Shown here one piece after another: positions 7,678-13,816 of a DNA stretch of 15,408 nt. This stretch comes from Pseudomonadota bacterium (lineage in GTDB: Bacteria; Pseudomonadota; Gammaproteobacteria; Burkholderiales; Ferrovaceae): positions 1 to 15,408 of the forward strand of contig JAJZPY010000047.1 of the NCBI GenBank assembly GCA_021811005.1, written 5' to 3'. Each line of letters opens with the position of its first letter. The stretch's first letter is position 1. Under the pieces are notes generated by a model. It was not told where the DNA came from. It searched no databases and worked only from the letters and a program-made list of their open reading frames with translations. The translations under genes and the position numbers were made by a program.

Positions 7678-8607
7678 ATGAAAGCGATTGCACTGAAAAT
7701 CGACGTGGATACGTTGCGAGGAACCAGGGAAGGCGTGCCGCAGCTCCAATCCCTTCTGCTCAAATACCAGGCAGGTGCCACCTTCCTGTTCAGCCTCGGC
7801 CCCGACCATACGGGGCGCGCCATCAAGCGCGTGTTTCGCAAAGGGTTCCTGGGCAAAGTCCAGCGCACGTCGGTGCTGGAACATTACGGCCTCAAAACCT
7901 TGCTTTACGGCACCCTCCTTCCCGGACCGGACATCGGAATCCAGGCTGCCGGCGCCATGCAGGCGGTGGAGGCCGCAGGCTTCGAGACCGGCATTCACAC
8001 CTGGGACCACGTGGCCTGGCAAGATCACGTGGCCCAGGCGACGGATGAATGGACCGAGCGCCAGATGAGCCTTGCGGAATCGCGTTTCAAGGACATCTTC
8101 GGCCACCCGGCCCGGGTTCATGGCGCCGCCGGATGGCAAATGAACAATGCGGCTTTCCGGCACCTGGATCACGCCGGCATGACCTGGGCTTCGGACACGC
8201 GCGGCACAGGCCCCTTCATTCCCGTCATCGCCGGCCAACCGTGTCGTTGCCCGCAGCTGCCCACCACCCTGCCCACGCTGGACGAGCTCATCGGCCTCGA
8301 AGGGCTCACCCCATCCAACGTGGCCGCCCATCTGCTGGGCCTGACGGAACACCCTCCCGCCCAAGGCCACGTATTTACCCTGCATGCCGAACTGGAAGGC
8401 ATGCGCCTGTTACCGGTTCTGGATGCCCTGCTGTCCGGCTGGCTGGAGCAAGGCTACCGGTTGGTGTCCTTGGGGGATCTGGGCGGCACTCTCGAGCCCG
8501 CAAGCCTGCCCCGCTGCCCGGTGGTCATGGGCAGCATCCCCGGGCGCTCGGGAGCCCTGGCGTTGCAGGGCGACCCCCTGCCCGATTCACAACCTTCGAC
8601 ACAGTGA
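7678..8607 (+). CDS. arnD: ArnD-like polysaccharide deacetylase (undecaprenyl-phosphate Ara4FN deformylase family)
   Basis: Carbohydrate esterase 4 (NodB) fold protein, strongly like ArnD. ArnD removes the formyl group from undecaprenyl-phosphate 4-formamido-arabinose on the way to aminoarabinose-modified lipid A (cationic peptide resistance). The 309 residues (E. coli ArnD 296) show IDVDTLRGTREGVP (8-21), FSLGPDHTGR (38-47), GIHTWDHVAWQ (105-115), AAGWQ (150-154), TLPTLDELIG (197-206) and FTLHAELEG (233-241). Asp9/Asp11 and His107/His111 are the expected general base and metal ligands, and His236 the late catalytic histidine. The start is fixed because MKAIALKIDVDT aligns end to end with the E. 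coli N-terminus, although no Shine-Dalgarno precedes it. No other arn gene is in the window, so the true substrate may be another lipid-linked amino sugar. bcp follows after 10 bases. Confidence 0.85.
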   Translation: MKAIALKIDVDTLRGTREGVPQLQSLLLKYQAGATFLFSLGPDHTGRAIKRVFRKGFLGKVQRTSVLEHYGLKTLLYGTLLPGPDIGIQAAGAMQAVEAAGFETGIHTWDHVAWQDHVAQATDEWTERQMSLAESRFKDIFGHPARVHGAAGWQMNNAAFRHLDHAGMTWASDTRGTGPFIPVIAGQPCRCPQLPTTLPTLDELIGLEGLTPSNVAAHLLGLTEHPPAQGHVFTLHAELEGMRLLPVLDALLSGWLEQGYRLVSLGDLGGTLEPASLPRCPVVMGSIPGRSGALALQGDPLPDSQPSTQ

Positions 8608-8617
8608 GACCCTGCAC

Positions 8618-9076
8618 ATGAAGATCATGGAAGCCGTACCCGATTTCGAACTGCCCGCCACCGGAGGCCAGCACTTCAAGCTTTCCGCGCTGCGCGGGGC
8701 GCCGCTCGTGCTTTACTTCTACCCCAAGGATGCCACGCCGGGCTGCACCGATGAAGGGCTGCAGTTCAAGGCGCTGCACGAGGCGTTTGCCGCGCTGAAA
8801 TGCACCGTGCTGGGCATCTCGCGGGATTCGGTCGCCTCCCATGAGCGTTTCCGCGCCAAAATGGAATTTCCCTTCCATCTGCTGAGCGACGAACAGGAAG
8901 CAGCCTGCACGCTGTTTGGGGTGATGAAACTCAAGAACATGTATGGCAAGCAGGTCCGCGGCATCGAGCGCAGCACGTTCGTGATCGACGCCCAGGGCAT
9001 TTTGCGGCGCGAATGGCGCGGAGTTTCCGTTCCCGGACATGCGCAGGCCGTGCTCGACTTCGTCAAATCACTTTGA
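8618..9076 (+). CDS. bcp: Peroxiredoxin, Bcp/PrxQ type, without the usual nearby resolving cysteine
   Basis: Thiol peroxidase that reduces hydrogen peroxide and organic hydroperoxides in the cytoplasm. The 152 residues match the Bcp/PrxQ length (about 150-160). It shows the AhpC/TSA fold marks VPDFELPATGG, LVLYFYPKDATPGCT with peroxidatic Cys43, GISRDSVASHERF, FHLLSDE and RSTFVIDAQG. The E. coli protein has a resolving cysteine five residues after the peroxidatic one; here that position is Leu48. Only Cys62 and Cys97 remain, so the enzyme may act as a one-Cys type or resolve through a distal cysteine. I chose the ATG at 8618: the frame is open much further upstream, but only inside arnD and without family similarity. 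It lies 10 bases after arnD, and phoH follows 37 bases later. Confidence 0.93.
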   Translation: MKIMEAVPDFELPATGGQHFKLSALRGAPLVLYFYPKDATPGCTDEGLQFKALHEAFAALKCTVLGISRDSVASHERFRAKMEFPFHLLSDEQEAACTLFGVMKLKNMYGKQVRGIERSTFVIDAQGILRREWRGVSVPGHAQAVLDFVKSL

Positions 9077-9113
9077 TACTGTGGCAACGAGTACAACCAG
9101 GAAAATTCGCCAA

Positions 9114-10517
9114 ATGGCTCGGAAATCCCAGGAACTGCCCAAGCTGTTCGTTCTTGACACCAATGTCCTGCTGCACGATCCCACCAGCCTGTTCCAGTTC
9201 GAAGAACATGACGTCTATCTGCCGATGGTCACGGTCGAGGAACTGGACAACAACAAGAAGGGGATGACGGAAGTGGCGCGCAATGCGCGCCAGGTCAGCC
9301 GCTTCCTCGACGAGATCATCAGTCGCGTCAAGAAAGCCGACATCACGGCCGGCATTCCCCTGGCCAAGGAGCGGACCAAAAAGCCGTCAGGCATGCTTTT
9401 CCTGCAAACCCTGAACGGTTCCTCGATTCCCAGCTCCCTGGCCGGCGAAAAGGCAGACAACCAGATTCTCGGCGTTGCCCTGGAGCTCCAGCGGGCCCAG
9501 CCCAACCGTGCCGTCATCCTGGTCAGCAAAGACATCAACATGCGCATCAAGGCACGCGCCCTGGGCGTGGATGCCGAAGACTATTACAACGACAAGGTTC
9601 TTGAAGACACCGACCTGCTCTACACCGGGACACGCGAGCTGCCCCCCGATTTCTGGGAAAGCCACGGAAAGGACATGCAATCCTGGCAGGAACATGGACG
9701 CACCCTCTACCGCGTCAAGGGACCGCTGGCCGCCGGTTTCCTGCTCAACGAGTTCGTCTTCCAGGATCACGACGAAAAGCCTTTTTACGCCTTCGTGCGC
9801 GAACGGGACGGGCAGTCCGCCGTCCTTCAAACGATTCGCGACTACACTTCCCAGCGCAACAACACCTGGGGCATCGTGGCCGCCAACCGCGAACAGAATT
9901 TCGCCCTCAACCTGCTCATGAATCCCGACCTGGATTTCGTGACGCTGCTGGGGCAGGCCGGCACCGGAAAAACACTGCTGACGCTGGCGGCCGGCCTGAT
10001 GCAGACCCTGGAGCACAAGACTTATTCGGAAATCATCATGACCCGGGTCACGGTTCCGGTCGGCGAAGACATCGGATTTCTGCCCGGCACGGAAGAGGAA
10101 AAAATGACGCCCTGGATGGGCGCGCTGGAAGACAATCTCGACGTGCTCAACAAAAGCGACGACGAAGCGGGCGACTGGGGGCGCGCAGCCACCCGCGACC
10201 TGATCCGCTCCCGCATCAAGATCAAGTCCCTCAACTTCATGCGCGGGCGCACCTTCCTCAACAAATACCTGATCATCGACGAAGCACAGAACCTCACGCC
10301 CAAGCAGATGAAAACGCTCATCACCCGCGCGGGCCCCGGCACCAAGGTGGTCTGCCTGGGCAACATCGCCCAGATCGACACGCCTTACCTGACCGAGGGC
10401 AGCTCCGGACTCACCTATGTGGTGGATCGATTCAAGGGCTGGAGGCACAGCGGACACATCACCCTGCAGCGCGGGGAACGTTCACGCCTGGCCGACTACG
10501 CCGCCGAAGTGTTGTAG
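9114..10517 (+). CDS. PIN domain-PhoH ATPase fusion (PhoH2 family)
   Basis: PhoH2-type protein: an N-terminal PIN ribonuclease domain joined to a PhoH helicase-like ATPase. Studied mycobacterial members unwind and cut RNA. The 467 residues fit the family. The PIN domain (about 10-165) begins LFVLDTNVLLHDP with Asp15 as first acidic ligand, then VTVEELDNNKKG, GEKADNQILGVAL and VILVSKDINMRIKA. The PhoH part has Walker A GQAGTGKT (280-287), RVTVPVGEDIGFLPGTEEEK, Walker B LIIDEAQN (386-393), LGNIAQIDTPYL and a C-terminal LQRGERSRLADYAAEVL. The ATG at 9114 has AGGAAAA upstream; an earlier in-frame start lies inside bcp. lplT follows after nine bases. I see no small antitoxin gene in front, unlike mycobacterial phoAT, so a toxin role is not indicated. 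Phosphate-starvation control is likewise not shown. Confidence 0.95.
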   Translation: MARKSQELPKLFVLDTNVLLHDPTSLFQFEEHDVYLPMVTVEELDNNKKGMTEVARNARQVSRFLDEIISRVKKADITAGIPLAKERTKKPSGMLFLQTLNGSSIPSSLAGEKADNQILGVALELQRAQPNRAVILVSKDINMRIKARALGVDAEDYYNDKVLEDTDLLYTGTRELPPDFWESHGKDMQSWQEHGRTLYRVKGPLAAGFLLNEFVFQDHDEKPFYAFVRERDGQSAVLQTIRDYTSQRNNTWGIVAANREQNFALNLLMNPDLDFVTLLGQAGTGKTLLTLAAGLMQTLEHKTYSEIIMTRVTVPVGEDIGFLPGTEEEKMTPWMGALEDNLDVLNKSDDEAGDWGRAATRDLIRSRIKIKSLNFMRGRTFLNKYLIIDEAQNLTPKQMKTLITRAGPGTKVVCLGNIAQIDTPYLTEGSSGLTYVVDRFKGWRHSGHITLQRGERSRLADYAAEVL

Positions 10518-10526
10518 TATTTTCTG

Positions 10527-11831
10527 ATGGCCCTGGGTTTTTACATCATCTTGCTGGCTCAGTTCCTGTCGGCCCTGGCCGACAACGCGCTGCTGTTTGC
10601 CGCCATAGCCCTGCTCAGGCAGCTTGCCGCACCGCCGGAATACGTGCCCATCCTGCAGCAGTTTTTCGTGGTGTCCTACATCATTCTGGCCCCCTTCGTC
10701 GGCGCTTTTTCCGATGCCATTCCGAAGGGGCGCGTCATGTTCATCAGCAACCTCATCAAGCTGGCAGGTTGCGTGGCCATGCTGGCTGGCGTGCAGCCGC
10801 TGTACGCCTACGCGCTGGTGGGATTGGGCGCCGCCGCCTATTCGCCAGCCAAGTACGGCATCCTGACCGAATACCTCCCCCCCAGCCAGCTCGTGCTGGC
10901 CAACAGCTGGATGGAAGGCCTCACCGTGATGGCCATCATCCTCGGGGCCGTGCTGGGCGGCATCCTGCTGATTCCGGACTGGGCCCCGTACCGGGCATTC
11001 CGTGACTTTCTGGCGCATGCGGGGCTCAAGGTCCTGACGCTGCCTGAATTCGCCATCCTGATGGTGCTGCTGCTCTATGTGGCGGCTGCCATCGTCAACC
11101 TGTACATTCCCAGGGTCCATCGCGACCACGACCTGCCGCGCAAAAACCCCTGGTATCTGGTCCGGGATTTTGCGACCTCTTTCATGCTGCTCTGGCGCGA
11201 TCCGCTGGGCAAGGTGTCGCTGGCCGTCACGACCCTGTTCTGGGGCGTGGGCTCCACGCTGCGCCTGATCGTGCTGGTCTGGGCAACCCTCCAGCTCAAC
11301 CTTGACCTTGAAAAATCCACCCAGCTGACGGCCATTTCTGCCATCGGCATTGCCCTGGGGTCGGCCGCCGCCGCCAAGTGGGTCAAGCTGGAAAGCTCCC
11401 TGAAAGTGCTGCCGGTGGGAATCGCCATGGGATTTGCCATTCTGGGCATGCTGTTCGTGCGCGACTCGAATGTGGCGATCCTGCTGCTGATCCTGGCAGG
11501 GGCCATGGGCGGTTTCTTCGTGGTGCCCATGAATGCCATCCTGCAACATCGCGGACATCAGCTGATGGGTGCCGGACACAGCATTGCCGTGCAAAACTTC
11601 AACGAGAACATCAGCATACTGGCCATGCTGGGAGTTTATGCCCTGATCATACGCGTGGACACTCCTCTCCAGCGTCTCATGCACGGAATGGGCATCGATA
11701 CTTTGAAAGGCCGGCCGCTGGTGCCGACGGAAGCGGCGTTCTATGCCAGCGTGCTGCTGCTCGGAGTGTTCATCAGCTGGGTCATGTATCTGCTGTATCG
11801 GCGCTACCATCACGTGGAGTACACGGACTAG
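10527..11831 (+). CDS. lplT: Lysophospholipid transporter LplT (MFS)
   Basis: Inner-membrane major facilitator that flips lysophospholipids to the cytoplasmic side, where the acyltransferase Aas re-acylates them. The 434-residue protein (E. coli about 397) is strongly hydrophobic, with about 12 membrane segments expected. It carries LplT-specific blocks: AQFLSALADNALLFA (11-25), ILAPFVGAFSDAIPKGRVM (53-71), LVGLGAAAYSPAKYGIL (97-113), FWGVGSTLRL, AIGIALGSAAAAKWVKLE, GAMGGFFVVPMNAILQHRG and AVQNFNEN. The extra length is mainly in loops after helices 4 and 5 and near the end. No aas gene, fused or adjacent, is present. It starts nine bases after phoH with no strong Shine-Dalgarno, suggesting coupled translation. 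Its last 50 bases overlap the convergent udg gene. Confidence 0.93.
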   Translation: MALGFYIILLAQFLSALADNALLFAAIALLRQLAAPPEYVPILQQFFVVSYIILAPFVGAFSDAIPKGRVMFISNLIKLAGCVAMLAGVQPLYAYALVGLGAAAYSPAKYGILTEYLPPSQLVLANSWMEGLTVMAIILGAVLGGILLIPDWAPYRAFRDFLAHAGLKVLTLPEFAILMVLLLYVAAAIVNLYIPRVHRDHDLPRKNPWYLVRDFATSFMLLWRDPLGKVSLAVTTLFWGVGSTLRLIVLVWATLQLNLDLEKSTQLTAISAIGIALGSAAAAKWVKLESSLKVLPVGIAMGFAILGMLFVRDSNVAILLLILAGAMGGFFVVPMNAILQHRGHQLMGAGHSIAVQNFNENISILAMLGVYALIIRVDTPLQRLMHGMGIDTLKGRPLVPTEAAFYASVLLLGVFISWVMYLLYRRYHHVEYTD

Positions 11832-12534
11832 CCAGCAGATGCCGTGCCCGGCACAGGTCTTCCCAGGTTTTCGCCTTGTCTGCCGGATTGCGCAGCAGGT
11901 AAGCCGGATGCCAGGTGACGATCACCGGAATGTCACCCCAATGATGGAGTTTCCCGCGCAGGGCGCCCAGCGTCTTGTCCGTATCCAGCAGCGCATGGGC
12001 CGCCACCTTGCCCAAAGCCACGATCAGGGTCGGCTTGATGAGGGCGATCTGCCGCCGCAGGTAAGGCATGCACGCGGCACATTCCGTGTCTGAAGGGGTA
12101 CGGTTTTGCGGCGGCCGGCATTTCACCACGTTGGCGATGTAGACATCGTCGGCGCGATTCAGGCCCACCGCGCGCAACATCTGATCCAGCAAGCGGCCTG
12201 CCGCCCCCACAAAAGGTTCGCCGCGCTGGTCTTCTTCGGCACCCGGCCCCTCCCCGACAAACATCCAGCGCGCCTGCCGGTCACCCACACCGAATACGGC
12301 CTGCTGGCGAGTTTCATGTAGCGCGCACCGGGTGCATTGGCTAACCAGGGTTTGCAGTTCGTCCCAGCCGGCCGTGGCAACAAAATCTTCGGAAACAGCC
12401 GAACCAGCCTGATCCAAGGGAAGCTCCGGGGCAGCCTGGGCCGGAGCCTCCTGACGGGGCAAGGCGGATTCCTGCCGGGGCAGCCAGAGCGGCCACAGAC
12501 CCAATTCGCGCCAGCGGGCTTCTTCCGGATTCAT
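11782..12534 (-). CDS. Family 4 (iron-sulfur) uracil-DNA glycosylase
   Basis: Removes uracil from DNA as the first step of base excision repair. The 250 residues comprise a Pro/Gln/Ala-rich N-terminal extension (about 18-48) and a family 4 UDG domain. Cys67 and Cys70 (QCTRC) with Cys139 (VKCRPP) and Cys155 (ECAACMPYL) match the four-cysteine [4Fe-4S] pattern, the last two 16 residues apart as in the Thermus enzyme. Active-site motifs are GEGPGAEEDQRGEPFVGAAG (94-113), the NRTPSD block and TWHPAYLLRNP near the C-terminus. I chose the ATG at 12534 because it overlaps the rimI stop as ATGA; the frame is open further upstream only within rimI. Last gene of tsaB-rimI-udg. Its 3' end enters lplT by 50 bases; the last residues beyond RARHLLA look unconserved. 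The motif GEGPG separates it from the family 1 Ung enzymes. Confidence 0.94.
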   Translation of the reverse strand: MNPEEARWRELGLWPLWLPRQESALPRQEAPAQAAPELPLDQAGSAVSEDFVATAGWDELQTLVSQCTRCALHETRQQAVFGVGDRQARWMFVGEGPGAEEDQRGEPFVGAAGRLLDQMLRAVGLNRADDVYIANVVKCRPPQNRTPSDTECAACMPYLRRQIALIKPTLIVALGKVAAHALLDTDKTLGALRGKLHHWGDIPVIVTWHPAYLLRNPADKAKTWEDLCRARHLLASPCTPRDGSADTADT

Positions 12535-12983
12535 AGGCTGCTGCGCATCACGATGGCATCTTCCCGGCCCTGCGGACCCGGGTAGTACAGACGCCGCAGT
12601 CCGATCTGGGAAAAACCGTTGTTCCGATAAAGCCGGATGGCCCGATGGTTGCTGTGGCGGACTTCCAGCAGCAGATGGCCGCAGCCCAGGGCGCGCGCAC
12701 GCGTCTTGACCTCGTCCAGCAACGCGCGGCCCCACCCTCGCCCCTGCCAGTCGGGATTGACCGTGAGATTGAGCAGATGCATTTCGTCCAGCACTTGCAT
12801 CATGAACGCGTACCCGACAAGTCGCCCCTCATGGCGGCAGGCAATGCCGATGTGGTCTCCCGTGAGGGAATCTTCCAGGTTTTTTCGGGTCCAGGGCACG
12901 GCATAGGCTCTGGTTTCGATGTCCTGCAGCGCATCGAGATCCGACAAGTCAAGAAGCGTGATTTCGGGGCAGAGCTGCGTCAT
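12531..12983 (-). CDS. rimI: Ribosomal protein S18-alanine N-acetyltransferase RimI
   Basis: GNAT-fold acetyltransferase that, by homology, acetylates the N-terminal alanine of ribosomal protein S18 with acetyl-CoA. The 150 residues match the family (E. coli 148). Visible features are the ETRAYAVPWTRKNLEDSL start region (23-40), GYAFMMQVLDEMHLLNLTVNP, the acetyl-CoA-binding WQGRGWGRALLDE (79-91, R/Q-x-x-G-x-G type), LLLEVRHSNHRAIRLYRNNGF and GLRRLYYPGPQGREDAIVM, in which the Tyr and acidic residues near the end are typical of RimI. It lies three bases after tsaB and overlaps udg, the tsaB-rimI linkage seen in many proteobacteria. Confidence 0.95.
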   Translation of the reverse strand: MTQLCPEITLLDLSDLDALQDIETRAYAVPWTRKNLEDSLTGDHIGIACRHEGRLVGYAFMMQVLDEMHLLNLTVNPDWQGRGWGRALLDEVKTRARALGCGHLLLEVRHSNHRAIRLYRNNGFSQIGLRRLYYPGPQGREDAIVMRSSL

Positions 12984-12986
12984 GGT

Positions 12987-13670
12987 TCAGGAAGCGCGCT
13001 CGGCCCGGGTCTGGGCCACCTTGTCGCGCAGATAGACCGGGCTTGCCGACTCCGGCGGAACTGCCGCCCCGCAGGCATAAGCCCTGGCAGCCAGCGTGGC
13101 GACATGGGCGGCGTCGGGCACGATCCCCGCCCTTGCGGGCAGCAATTGGCCGGGCCAGGCCTGGTCCAGGCGCGAGCCCAGCATTTCGGAACCGCTGCCC
13201 ACCGGAAGCCATAGCCCTTGCGGCAACGGGGGCAAGGCTTCGGGGTCGCACAGGCAGGGATCCACGCGCGTGAGCCAGTCTTCCCCGTCCCGTTCATAGG
13301 CGGCGCAATACACCTGCCCCATTCTCGCATCGAGCAGCGCTACCACGCGGGTTTCGGCCGCCGACTGGGCCAGCGCCATCAGCGTGGAAACAGGAATGAC
13401 CGGAATGGCAAGACCCAGGGCCAGTCCCTGGGCCACCCCGCAGGCCAGCCTCAGGCCGGTGAAGGCGCCCGGGCCGGCGCCGAAGGCCACGGCATCGAGC
13501 GCGCTGGAGCCGACCCCGGCCTCTTCCAGAAGGTCCTGCACCAGCGGCAGCAGCGTTTCCGAGTGACGTTGCGGATTGAGACTATGGCGAACCATCACAT
13601 GGCCATCCAGCCAAAGGGCTGCAGAGCAATGCTCGGTTGCCGATTCCAGTGCAAGCAAATTCAAACCCAA
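12987..13670 (-). CDS. tsaB: tRNA t6A biosynthesis protein TsaB (TTG start)
   Basis: TsaB pairs with TsaD and TsaE in transferring the threonylcarbamoyl group to A37 of ANN-decoding tRNAs. It is an ASKHA-fold protein without its own catalytic site. Marks are LLALESATEHCSAALW, HSETLLPLVQDLLEEAG, AFGAGPGAFTGLRLACGVAQGLALG and VVALLDARMGQVYCAAYE; the variable C-terminal half ends with SPVYLRDKVAQTRAERAS. There is no ATG near the start. Four TTG codons at 13676, 13670, 13664 and 13658 are in frame. The strong AAGGGAG (13678-13684) is one base from the first and seven bases from the second, so 13670 (227 residues) is best placed. The third, at 13664, would line up with the E. coli start. First gene of tsaB-rimI-udg. 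Confidence 0.94.
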   Translation of the reverse strand: MGLNLLALESATEHCSAALWLDGHVMVRHSLNPQRHSETLLPLVQDLLEEAGVGSSALDAVAFGAGPGAFTGLRLACGVAQGLALGLAIPVIPVSTLMALAQSAAETRVVALLDARMGQVYCAAYERDGEDWLTRVDPCLCDPEALPPLPQGLWLPVGSGSEMLGSRLDQAWPGQLLPARAGIVPDAAHVATLAARAYACGAAVPPESASPVYLRDKVAQTRAERAS

Positions 13671-13677
13671 CAGCAAA

Positions 13678-13684
13678 CTCCCTT
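13678..13684 (-). promoter_or_regulatory. Shine-Dalgarno deciding the tsaB TTG start
   Basis: AAGGGAG on the minus strand lies seven bases before the TTG at 13670 and only one base before the TTG at 13676. It therefore favours the former as start of tsaB, which lacks an ATG. Confidence 0.6.
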
Positions 13685-13714
13685 GACCGGCTGGAACCTT
13701 CAGCCAAAACCGGC

Positions 13715-13744
13715 ATCATAATCCCACATGGCGACGGATGCCAT
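13715..13744 (-). promoter_or_regulatory. Candidate sigma70 promoter for tsaB-rimI-udg
   Basis: On the minus strand TATGAT (13715-13720, five of six matches to the -10 consensus) is preceded at 18 bases by ATGGCA (13739-13744, four of six matches to the -35). Transcription would start near 13708, leaving about 38 bases before the TTG at 13670 and including the AAGGGAG ribosome site. Pattern reading only. Confidence 0.4.
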
Positions 13745-13804
13745 CTCCCGTAAAGCGCAATGCCTGCCGGCCGGCGGTCGGTTACACTGTGCCGTGGCGG
13801 CTTC

Positions 13805-13809
13805 AGGAG
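13805..13809 (+). promoter_or_regulatory. Shine-Dalgarno pointing to a TTG start of ompR
   Basis: AGGAG is followed after seven bases by TTG (13817) in the ompR frame. The next in-frame ATG (13859) has no comparable site within 15 bases. A possible -10 (TACACT, 13783-13788) with a poor -35 lies just upstream and would place a start site before this element. Confidence 0.45.
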
Positions 13810-13816
13810 TTACAAA

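Noticed and set aside
8384..8617. Upstream extension of the peroxiredoxin frame
   Set aside because: Lies in arnD coding sequence, is Trp/Cys/Pro-rich and unlike any peroxiredoxin N-terminus.
9387..10457. A 356-codon minus-strand frame opposite phoH
   Set aside because: Antisense shadow with no motif; the PIN-PhoH gene explains the region.
10482..11813. A 443-codon minus-strand frame opposite lplT
   Set aside because: The translation is mostly His, Gln, Gly and Asp, the mirror of hydrophobic codons in a membrane protein; lplT itself is unmistakable.
11832..11870. Small palindrome GTGCC-C-GGCAC inside the 3' part of udg
   Set aside because: One-base loop, no T-run, and inside coding sequence; likely chance.
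12535..12735. N-terminal extension of the uracil-DNA glycosylase frame (start at 12735)
   Set aside because: It overlaps rimI by 200 bases and reads as low-complexity Arg/Pro/Gly sequence; the ATG at 12534 overlaps the rimI stop as in a normal operon.
13683..13722. TTGACC with CATAAT as a plus-strand promoter for ompR
   Set aside because: The spacing of 28 bases is far too long for a sigma70 promoter.
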